Translations under genes and position numbers: made by a program
In this document: positions 44,801-51,236 of the stretch, one piece after another
How the letters are laid out: each line of letters opens with the position of its first letter
Numbering within the stretch: the stretch's first letter is position 1
NCBI RefSeq assembly: GCF_026343335.1
Contig: NZ_JAPELX010000001.1
Span: 7,192,001 to 7,256,000, forward strand
Source: Streptomyces sp. NBC_00078
GTDB taxonomy: Bacteria > Actinomycetota > Actinomycetes > Streptomycetales > Streptomycetaceae
Length of the DNA: 64,000 nucleotides
Reading direction: 5' to 3'
The notes under the pieces: generated by a model
Seen by the model: only the letters and a program-made list of their open reading frames with translations
What the model was told of the DNA's origin: nothing
Databases searched by the model: none

Positions 44801-46113
44801 GTCTCGCCGTACCGCTGGGCCTGCTTGGTGTCGATGTAGGAGACGTCCTTGCCGGTGTAGACCGGGTTCATGTCCCGCGTCTGCGGGGAGGCCTTGCGGC
44901 CCTCGGCGTCGAGCTGGGCGCGGACGGCTGCGAAGAAGTCGCGCGGGATGCCGCTGACGAACCGCGGCCAGACGTACCGCTCGTTCCAGTCGCGGTGGAT
45001 GGCCATCACCCAGCGGCACGGCGGTGCGTAGTCCCCGCCGACGGGCAGCAGCACGTTGCGCGTGAGCGCGACCCTCTTCAGCCCCTTGAAGAGCTTGAGT
45101 GCGGCAGCCTCCGCCTCGGGGAGGGTGGGCGCGTTGTCGATGGCCCAGCCGGCGCCGTAGTGGTTGACCATGTAGGCGGTCAGCAGTCCGCGCCCGGAGG
45201 GGGCGATCCAGCTGAACTCCGCCGGGAACTGCATCCGCCCGGGGTCGCGAGGCTCCTCGCCGAAGACCGACAGCGTGGGCCCCCACTGGTGGAACGGGCC
45301 GCGCGCCCACGAGCTGGAGGTGACCCCCGCGTCCGCCATCAGCCCCGGGAACTGCGGATCGTGCCCGAACGCGTCCAGCTGCCAGGCCGTCTCCGGCGAC
45401 GAGCCCATGATCCCGCGCTGGAAACCGTCGCCGTACAGCGCGTTGCGTACGGTCGCCTCGGCGCCGGTGAGGTTGGTGTTGGGCTCGTTGTAGGTGCCGC
45501 CCATGATCTCGATGCGGCCGGTGCGGATCAGCTCGCGCAGGAAGGCGCGTTCCTCAGGGAAGGAGTCCCAGTACGGCTTGAGGTAGTCGACCTCGGCCAG
45601 TACGAAGGTGTACGCCGGGTCGCGCCGGGCCAGGTCGCAGTGGGCGCGCACCAGGCTCATCCCGGACTGGCCGCGCGAGTCGAAGGCGCGGGCCGGCAGA
45701 CCGGTGGTGGCCGGGTCGTCGGCGACGTCCCAGGTCTCGGTGTAGGCGGCCTGGGTGTTCCACCAGACCGGGTCGTAGTGGAAGTGGCTGACCATGAACA
45801 TGGTCCAGCCGGGCTCCGCAGCCGTGAAGGGGACCGTGAGCCGCGCGGTGTGCGCGGGGTCGTCGGTGTCCTCGGCGGTGATCGTGACCTGGGTGCCCTC
45901 ACCGGGGGCGAGGTCGCCGGTCACGGGTATCTCGGCGTGGAGCGTGCCGTCGTCGCCCGTGGTCGCGACGGCCGTGCCGAAGACACCCGGGCCGTAGACG
46001 GTGAGGCGGACCGAGCGGCCCGGGGTGTGGCTCAGTCCGACGGCCATCACCTGGTGCGGATGCTCGGTCGTCCCGACGAAGAGCTCGGTCGACTCGGCAG
46101 AGGTGACGCGCAT
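41890..46113 (-). CDS. GH38 alpha-mannosidase-like glycoside hydrolase with NEW3-type C-terminus
   Basis: A 1407-residue protein without a signal peptide. It starts at ATG 46113 with GGAG upstream. Residues 1-95 form a beta domain. The GH38 catalytic barrel begins with the zinc motif SHFHYDPVWW (near residue 105), and the nucleophile region is QLDAFGHD (Asp near 243). The middle helical domain and the beta-sandwich regions of the family follow. The C-terminal 250 residues carry two NEW3-type beta domains (VDVPPGWSAEPAELPY, VPVTLHNRTRGPVSG). Expected substrates are alpha-linked mannosides. It is much longer than typical 850-1000-residue GH38 enzymes. A hypothetical gene follows by ATGA overlap. 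Confidence 0.88.
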   Translation of the reverse strand: MRVTSAESTELFVGTTEHPHQVMAVGLSHTPGRSVRLTVYGPGVFGTAVATTGDDGTLHAEIPVTGDLAPGEGTQVTITAEDTDDPAHTARLTVPFTAAEPGWTMFMVSHFHYDPVWWNTQAAYTETWDVADDPATTGLPARAFDSRGQSGMSLVRAHCDLARRDPAYTFVLAEVDYLKPYWDSFPEERAFLRELIRTGRIEIMGGTYNEPNTNLTGAEATVRNALYGDGFQRGIMGSSPETAWQLDAFGHDPQFPGLMADAGVTSSSWARGPFHQWGPTLSVFGEEPRDPGRMQFPAEFSWIAPSGRGLLTAYMVNHYGAGWAIDNAPTLPEAEAAALKLFKGLKRVALTRNVLLPVGGDYAPPCRWVMAIHRDWNERYVWPRFVSGIPRDFFAAVRAQLDAEGRKASPQTRDMNPVYTGKDVSYIDTKQAQRYGETLLADAEAWATLASLVTGHAYPDAALDKAWRQLIYGAHHDAITGSESDQVYIDLMTGWRELHDLAETVHADATQALADRVTPGTGPDLVVFNSATWQRRDVLTVDDPGLVPLGLPAVREDGRLHVVVPELPGMGFTTLPLSEGSAPEWAPGGGVTVRNEFYEVTVDPARGGGVSSLRALAEGGRELLRAGDIGNELVVQEEYARHPRFGEGPWHLTPTGTTAARSRDVRADVETEHSPAGSRITVRADLGLFRYTQRLTLWTGVPRLDVTTTIDGYDGADRLIRVRWPSDVQGGLPVHEVADAVIGRGFGFVDVDSEQFPWTLDNPANTWFGLGSTARVELRDDTGALLGHRSIGVAELVYASWDEAGELGTPLAAALVRAGVTATSTIADGPRYGDLEVDSNLPDIRIAVGGPDRNSVVAEALGWDPAAGRELRRRLAEEGVAAVWVAPRAGLREEWVPGADLRDLERLPLLVVAGTGAEGDAKAVDALIADLDDATVTATAAGGGEALPPGDAWDGRGFAVLNRGTPGCVVTSSGDLYMSLMRSCTGWPSGIWVDPPRRTAPDGSAFQLQRWSHTFEYAVVGGEGDWRQQQLPRVGHEFNHPLTARIRGAAHSGELPRELALLSVEPAGDVLLDALKPAGSPLARGSVAPADPGRGVVVRMHEVNGRPVRARVRGPKEWVRGARADVLETPGEALAPDGQGALGVGLTGFEVATVLATPPAGAGLPYGPQVAAHEPAQPVHTRYWLHNSGPAPRGNMPVAVYVSPTTLTASGGPVTATVRIASELTDAPVSGTVSVDVPPGWSAEPAELPYALGPNGFTLTEVTVTPPPDAPPGRHWLAARLSYEGQTYEDVVALEVPGAVPGPTLVVDLGVDEITVRRGERVQVPVTLHNRTRGPVSGTLWAVSSWGTWAGVGPGCQGFTVAAGEQLDRWIDVDGGAMPPGSYWLLAKVACHGRVAYTKAVALEVTP

Positions 46114-46163
46114 GGGTCTCCTACGAGGATGCTCGGCGGAGCCCCATCCTGGCATCGCCGGGA

Positions 46164-46178
46164 TGGTTCAAACAACCA
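46164..46178. promoter_or_regulatory. Candidate RpiR operator 4
   Basis: TGGTTCAAACAACCA, 14 of 15 positions identical to the 41092 site; the perfect dyad extends by one base on each side (ATGGTT/AACCAT). It lies 51 bp upstream of the GH38 start. Confidence 0.65.
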
Positions 46179-46195
46179 TCTTTGCGTTTTCTCGG

Positions 46196-46210
46196 TGGTT
46201 CATCCATGCA
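46196..46210. promoter_or_regulatory. Candidate RpiR half-site upstream of GH38
   Basis: TGGTTCATCCATGCA matches 11 of 15 positions and keeps the left half TGGTTCA. Its centre is 32 bp, about three helical turns, from the centre of the strong site at 46164-46178, which would suit cooperative binding. Confidence 0.35.
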
Positions 46211-46232
46211 GCGCGTCTTGTTCGGAGCCGAG

Positions 46233-47117
46233 TCACCTGGGCCGGCGCGACTTCACCGCATGCTGCGGGGTGATGTGGTCGGTCAGTGCCAGGGAGGCGC
46301 TTGCGCGCTGGTAGGAGAGCTGGGCGACCCGGACGTAGAGGCAGTCGACGAGCATCAGGACCGAGTGCCGGCCGCCGATGCTGCCGGTGCGGAAGCTGGT
46401 CTCCGAAGTGGCCGAGATCAGCCGGATGTCGGCTGCCCTGGCCAGCGGCGAGCGCGGGTCCGTGGTGAGGGCGATCGTCGTGGCGCCCCGCTCCTTGGCC
46501 ATTTCGAACGGTTCGAGCGTCTCGCGGGTCGCGCCGGAGTGCGAGATGCCTATGGCCACGTCCGCCGGGGTGAGCAGGGCCGCGGAGGTGGCCGCGCCGT
46601 GCACCTCGGTCCAGCCGCGGACCGAGCAGCCGATGCGGAACAGCCGGGTCTCGGTCTCCTGGGCCACCGCGCCGCTGCCCCCGACGCCGTACACGTCGAT
46701 GCGCCGCGCGCGGGCCAGGGCCTGGGCCGCGCGCTCGACCGCGTCCAGGTCGATGCGGTCGATGGTCTGCTGGATCGCCCGCAGGTCGGCGACGCCGACC
46801 ACCTGCACGACCCGCTCCAGGCTGTCGTCGGGCGAGATGTCGGTGTCGATCTCGGTGGAGCCCCACTCGGAGACCTCGCCGCGGCCGCGCTCCTGCGCCA
46901 GTTCGATCAGCAGATGCTGGTAGGAGTCGAGCCCGACGGCGCGGCAGAAACGGGTCACCGTCGCCTGCGAGGTGCCGGTGCGGCGGCCCAGCTCGGCGGC
47001 CGAGCAATGGGTGACGGCGGCAGGATCCTCCAGGATCAGCTCGCCGACCTTCCGGAGGGATCCGGCCAGCCGGGGAAGCTCGGTGCGGATCAGTGTGGTG
47101 ACGTCCGTCGAGGGCAT
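46233..47117 (-). CDS. RpiR/MurR-family transcriptional regulator
   Basis: A 294-residue regulator. Residues 1-77 form the HTH_6 domain with the recognition region AAELGRRTGTSQATVTRFCRAVG. Residues about 125-260 form a SIS phosphosugar-binding domain (RIDVYGVGGSGAVAQ, AIGISHSGATRETLEPF). Such regulators sense sugar phosphates; MurR senses MurNAc-6-phosphate. It lies between the GH38 and SIS genes and is divergent from the latter. It is the only regulator in the locus, which makes it the natural owner of the repeated palindrome. A weak copy of the site precedes its own start. Confidence 0.92.
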   Translation of the reverse strand: MPSTDVTTLIRTELPRLAGSLRKVGELILEDPAAVTHCSAAELGRRTGTSQATVTRFCRAVGLDSYQHLLIELAQERGRGEVSEWGSTEIDTDISPDDSLERVVQVVGVADLRAIQQTIDRIDLDAVERAAQALARARRIDVYGVGGSGAVAQETETRLFRIGCSVRGWTEVHGAATSAALLTPADVAIGISHSGATRETLEPFEMAKERGATTIALTTDPRSPLARAADIRLISATSETSFRTGSIGGRHSVLMLVDCLYVRVAQLSYQRASASLALTDHITPQHAVKSRRPR

Positions 47118-47142
47118 GAAGAGAAGGTATCAGCCACCCTTA

Positions 47143-47162
47143 GGGGTGCGGATTGAATACCA
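47143..47162 (-). promoter_or_regulatory. Weak RpiR-like site upstream of rpiR
   Basis: On the minus strand TGGTATTCAATCCGCACCCC keeps the core TTCAATC and TGGT of the palindrome with altered spacing. It lies 26 bp upstream of the regulator's start, where autoregulation would act. The match is poor. Confidence 0.25.
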
Positions 47163-47245
47163 GGACCATAAAAGCGGCCACGTTCGTGCATTGCTCGCTG
47201 CATGAACCATGTGATTTATTGATTCAGCTGTGGAGTCAGACAGGG

Positions 47246-47260
47246 TGGTTCAATCCACCA
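47246..47260. promoter_or_regulatory. Candidate RpiR operator 5
   Basis: TGGTTCAATCCACCA, 14 of 15 positions identical to the 41092 site. It ends 14 bp before the GTG start of the SIS gene, overlapping its leader. Confidence 0.65.
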
Positions 47261-47274
47261 GTGGGGAGAGTCGC

Positions 47275-48039
47275 GTGTCCGTCGAGTCTGTGAGCGCCGA
47301 GGGCTTCGCGCGGGAGAGCCTGGCCGTCCTCCAGTACGTCACCGAGTCCGCGCGCGCGGAGGTGGCGGGCGCCGCCGGGCTGATCGCCGACTGCATCCGC
47401 TCGGACGGCGTGATCCAGTCCTTCGGCACCGGCCACTCCCAGGCCATAGTCCTCGAACTCGCAGGCCGGGCGGGCGGGTTGGTCCCCACCAACCGCCTCA
47501 GCATGGCCGACCTCGTCCTCTACGGCGGCGACGACCCGAGCGTCCTCGACGACCCGCTCCTGGAGCGCAGCGAAGGCGTGGCCGAGCGGCTCTACCACCT
47601 CGCGGGCCCGAGCCCGCAGGACCTCTTCGTGATCATCTCCAACTCCGGCGTGAACAACGTGATCGTCGAGATGGCCCTGCACGCCAAGGAGCACGGCCAC
47701 CGCGTCCTCGCCGTCACCTCCCTCTCCCACACCCGGGCCGTCCCCGCCGGGCACCCGAGCGGCAAGAAGCTCGCCGACCTCGCCGACGTCGTCCTCGACA
47801 ACCGGGCGCCGCGCGGGGACGCGCTGCTGGAGCTTCCCGGCGGCGGCTCCGTGTGCGCCCTGTCCACGCTCACCGGGGTGATGCTGGTCCAGATGGCGGT
47901 CGCCGAGGCGTCGAGGCTGCTCCTCGACTCCGGTGACCGCCCGCCCGTCTATGTCTCGGCGAACGTCCCCGGCGGGTTCGAGGGCAACCTGGAGCTGGAG
48001 AAGCGGTACGCCGGAAGGATTCGTCGCACCGCCAGTTGA
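47275..48039 (+). CDS. SIS-domain phosphosugar protein (UPF0309 family)
   Basis: A 254-residue SIS-fold protein starting at GTG 47275 with GGGGAGAG upstream. It contains QSFGTGHSQAIVLELAGRAGG and VIISNSGVNNVIVEMAL, the phosphosugar-binding loops of the family, and a C-terminal GGFEGNLELEKRYAGRI. SIS proteins isomerise or bind sugar phosphates; the UPF0309 group has no confirmed reaction. In this locus it probably handles the product of the aminosugar kinase, for instance GlcNAc-6-phosphate or a related compound. It is divergent from the RpiR gene and has its own operator copy. Confidence 0.88.
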   Translation: MSVESVSAEGFARESLAVLQYVTESARAEVAGAAGLIADCIRSDGVIQSFGTGHSQAIVLELAGRAGGLVPTNRLSMADLVLYGGDDPSVLDDPLLERSEGVAERLYHLAGPSPQDLFVIISNSGVNNVIVEMALHAKEHGHRVLAVTSLSHTRAVPAGHPSGKKLADLADVVLDNRAPRGDALLELPGGGSVCALSTLTGVMLVQMAVAEASRLLLDSGDRPPVYVSANVPGGFEGNLELEKRYAGRIRRTAS

Positions 48040-48183
48040 GTGTCGTGGCGGCCGCGACGCCGTCCGATATGTGTTCGATGTTGTGGTGTGGGTCACAGCG
48101 GGTCTAGGGTGAAAACGCTTGGGGAACCACGCCCGGGCGGGCCGAACGGCGGCCCGCGACCGGGCCTGCTCCAGGTGAGGGAA

Positions 48184-51123
48184 GTGATCTCGTTGTCCGT
48201 CGCCTGGGACGACATCGGCGGACTCGTCGATGCCCACGAACGGTTTCTGGCCGGTGCGCGAGTCGAGGCGGACGTCCGCGGCCCGGTGCTCGAGTCCTGG
48301 AAGCGCTGCCGTTCCGTCGGGCTCCAGCCGCACCATCTGCTGCTCCCCTACGAAGCGGGCCTGACCCTGGACGAAAGGTTCCAGCGAGCCGCCGACCCGG
48401 TGCTGGACAAACTCGCCGCCTCCCTGGCCGACATGGGCACGACCATCGCGCTGTGCGACGCGCGGGGCCGCATGATCCAGCGGCTCGGCGGCGGCCCGGC
48501 GCTGCAGCACCGACTCGACCAGGTCAACTTCGCCCCGGGATTCGACGCATCCGAACCGGTGGCCGGCACCAACGGCGTGGGCACCGCGCTCGCGGCACGC
48601 GTCCCCGTCTACGTCGTCGGCCGTGAGCACTTCGCCGACTGCCTGCAACCCTTCGCCTGCGCGGGCTCCCCCGTGCGGGACCCGCTGAGCGGATGCATCG
48701 AGGCCGTCCTCGACCTCACCTGCCTGCGCGATCACGGCGACCCCGCCATGCTGCGACTGGTCCGCACGGCCGCCCGGGACATCGAGGGCAGGCTCCTCGA
48801 CCAGGCCACGGAACGGGAACGGGCACTCCTCGCCGCCTACCGCCGGGCCGGCCTCGACGGGGGCGGGACGCCACGGCCGCCGGGCCGGCCGGCGCAGGGC
48901 CACGGCAACGGGCACGACGGCGACGGCCTCGGCCGGATCGACCTGGCCGTGCTGCGGGAACGGGCCGAGGAACTCGTCGCCTCGCCGGACCGCACCCTCG
49001 TCGAGGTGCCGCTGTCCGGTGGCCGGGTCGCCACGCTGCTGCGGCGCAAGGTCATGGGCGCGGCGGGGGAGGCCGGGGTCGCGGTGGAGGCGCGCGTCCT
49101 GGGCGGGCCGCGGCTGAGCGGCCTCGGACTGCCGTCGTCGCCGCAGGGAACCGGGCCGGCGCCGGTGACGGTCGCCGCAGCGGGGGCGCCCGCATCGGTG
49201 ATCTCCGGTACCGGGACCGGACCGAGGGCCGCCGCACCCATGCCGACCGGACCGGCCCCGGCCGCGCCGACGGCGCCCGCCCCGCCGGCTCCGCCCCCCG
49301 CCGTCGTACGAACGCCGGCCCCTCTCTCTCCCCCTCCCATTCTCCCTCCACCGGCATCGCACGCCGAAACCGTCGGGGACGTCCTGGACGGGGCCGAGAG
49401 CCGGCTGCTGCTAGTCGGTGAGCCCGGTGTCGGCCGGCTGGTCGTACTCGCGCGCAGGCGGCTGGAGTTGCTGCACGAGGCGGGTATCCGGATCGGCACG
49501 ACACTCGACGTGGCACGCACCGCGGAGGAGCTGGCCGAGGTGACCGTTCCGCGGTTCGCGGACTTCGCCGCCCTCGACCTGCCCGACGCGGTGCTGCGCG
49601 GCGAGGAGCCGGAGGCGCTCGGCGGGCGGAGCGCGCTGCGCCGGGTGGCCATCCACGCCGTACGCAAGCGGCCCCACCATCTGTACGACGTCGGCGACAC
49701 CGTCGAGTACGTCCCGTGCACGCCGCAGGCCCGCTGCCTGGAGACCGGGCAGTCCATCATGGAACCCGCCCTGAGCGAGGCGGACGGCTGGCTCGCACAG
49801 GACCCGCAGCGACTGACACGGGTGCTCGCGGCGGGCGTGCACTCCCTGATCACCGTGCCGCTGCGGGCCCGCGGCACCACGCTCGGCGTGGTCAGCTTCT
49901 ACCGTTCCGAGAATCCCGCGCCCTTCGAGGACGACGACCTCTCCCTCGCCCAGGAACTCGTCCTGCGCGCGGCGACCTGCATCGACAACGCCCGCCGCTA
50001 CACCCGCGAGCACAACACCGCACTCGCCCTGCAGCGCAGCCTGCTGCCGAAGGGACGCCCCGAGCAGAGCGCCGTCGAGGTCGCCTACCGCTATCTGCCC
50101 GCGCGGGCCGGCGTCGGCGGCGACTGGTTCGACGTCATCCCGCTGTCCGGAGCCCGGGTGGCGCTGGTCGTCGGCGACGTCGTCGGGCACGGCCTGCACG
50201 CCGCCGCCACCATGGGCCGGCTGCGCACCGCCGTACACAACTTCTGTGCCCTCGACCTGTCCCCGGACGACCTGCTCGCCCACCTCGACGACCTGGTCGG
50301 ACGCCTCGACCGGGGCGAGGGCTGGGAGGTGGAGAGCACCCAGGCCGACTCCGGCATAGTCGGAGCGACCTGCCTCTACGCCGTCTACGATCCGGTGTCC
50401 CGGCGCTGCTCCCTCACCCGCGCCGGGCACCCCCTGCCCGCGGTCGTCGCGCCGGACGGCACGGTCGAGTTCGTCGACCTGCCCGCCGGCCAGCCTCTGG
50501 GCCTGGGCGGCATGCCCTTCGAGACCGTCGAGCTGGAACTCGCCGAAGGCAGCCAACTGGTCCTCTACACCGACGGGCTGGTCGAGGACCGGCTGCACGA
50601 CATCGACTCCGGCCTGGACCGGCTCCGCACCGTCCTGGCCGTCGCCGGCCGGCCCCCGGAGGACACCTGCGAGGCCGTGCTCGACGCGATGCTGCCGTCC
50701 CGGCCGAGTGACGACGTGGCCCTGCTCGTCGCCCGCACCCATGCCCTCGGCCCGGACCGGGTCGCCCAGTGGGACCTGCCCAGCGATCCGGCGGTCGTCT
50801 CCCGCGCCCGCACCGCGGTCACCCGGCAGCTGCACGCCTGGAACCTCGACGACCTCGCCTTCACCACCGAACTGGTCGCCAGCGAACTCGTCACCAACGC
50901 CATCCGCCACGCCACCGGCCCCGTGCAACTGCGCCTGATGCGGGACCGCGCCCTCATCTGCGAGGTCTCCGACGGCAGCAGCACCTCGCCCCGCCTGCGC
51001 CGCGCCCGCACGGAGGACGAGGGCGGCCGTGGCCTGTTCCTGGTCGCCCAGCTCACGGAGCGCTGGGGCACGCGGTACACGCCCTACGGCAAGGTCATCT
51101 GGGCGGAACAGCCGCTGCCGTGA
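48184..51123 (+). CDS. GAF-GAF-PP2C(SpoIIE)-HATPase signalling phosphatase
   Basis: A 979-residue cytosolic regulator. Residues about 30-205 resemble the AcoR/DhaR sensor half (ESWKRC, VAGTNGVGTALAARVPVYVVG), a GAF fold normally joined to sigma-54 activators. A Pro/Ala-rich linker occupies about 339-395. A second GAF domain lies near 415-615. A SpoIIE-type PP2C phosphatase begins with AGVGGDWFDVIPL (residue 642). A GHKL anti-sigma kinase domain (869-979) ends in EGGRGLFLVAQL. The combination fits a partner-switching regulator of an anti-anti-sigma factor. The start is uncertain: GTG 48184 was chosen, TTG 48193 and GTG 48175 are possible. Confidence 0.88.
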   Translation: MISLSVAWDDIGGLVDAHERFLAGARVEADVRGPVLESWKRCRSVGLQPHHLLLPYEAGLTLDERFQRAADPVLDKLAASLADMGTTIALCDARGRMIQRLGGGPALQHRLDQVNFAPGFDASEPVAGTNGVGTALAARVPVYVVGREHFADCLQPFACAGSPVRDPLSGCIEAVLDLTCLRDHGDPAMLRLVRTAARDIEGRLLDQATERERALLAAYRRAGLDGGGTPRPPGRPAQGHGNGHDGDGLGRIDLAVLRERAEELVASPDRTLVEVPLSGGRVATLLRRKVMGAAGEAGVAVEARVLGGPRLSGLGLPSSPQGTGPAPVTVAAAGAPASVISGTGTGPRAAAPMPTGPAPAAPTAPAPPAPPPAVVRTPAPLSPPPILPPPASHAETVGDVLDGAESRLLLVGEPGVGRLVVLARRRLELLHEAGIRIGTTLDVARTAEELAEVTVPRFADFAALDLPDAVLRGEEPEALGGRSALRRVAIHAVRKRPHHLYDVGDTVEYVPCTPQARCLETGQSIMEPALSEADGWLAQDPQRLTRVLAAGVHSLITVPLRARGTTLGVVSFYRSENPAPFEDDDLSLAQELVLRAATCIDNARRYTREHNTALALQRSLLPKGRPEQSAVEVAYRYLPARAGVGGDWFDVIPLSGARVALVVGDVVGHGLHAAATMGRLRTAVHNFCALDLSPDDLLAHLDDLVGRLDRGEGWEVESTQADSGIVGATCLYAVYDPVSRRCSLTRAGHPLPAVVAPDGTVEFVDLPAGQPLGLGGMPFETVELELAEGSQLVLYTDGLVEDRLHDIDSGLDRLRTVLAVAGRPPEDTCEAVLDAMLPSRPSDDVALLVARTHALGPDRVAQWDLPSDPAVVSRARTAVTRQLHAWNLDDLAFTTELVASELVTNAIRHATGPVQLRLMRDRALICEVSDGSSTSPRLRRARTEDEGGRGLFLVAQLTERWGTRYTPYGKVIWAEQPLP

Positions 51124-51182
51124 CACTCCGCCGGAAAGCACGGCGATGAATCCGGGGATCGGTGGGGGCTGATCGCACCCGC

Positions 51183-51229
51183 GCGGCGGTGCCGCCTGTC
51201 GATACGGCCCCGCGCCCCTTCGGGGGCGC
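51183..51229. repeat. Dispersed repeat ending in a UUCG hairpin, likely terminator
   Basis: The element (GCGGCGGTGCCGCC then TCGATACGGCCCCGCGCC) matches 41767-41811. Its end, GCGCCCC-TTCG-GGGGCGC (51212-51229), is a perfect 7-bp stem on a UUCG tetraloop placed 7 bp from the stop of the convergent membrane-protein gene. It probably terminates both neighbours. Confidence 0.75.
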
Positions 51230-51236
51230 CGCTCGG

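Noticed and set aside
42961..46314. 1117-codon plus-strand open frame
   Set aside because: Antisense of the GH38 gene; its product is unstructured Gly/Val/Arg sequence.
31502..47260. Palindromes read as DasR (dre) sites
   Set aside because: The half-sites are similar, but the centre is 7 nt instead of 4, and an RpiR regulator is encoded in the locus.
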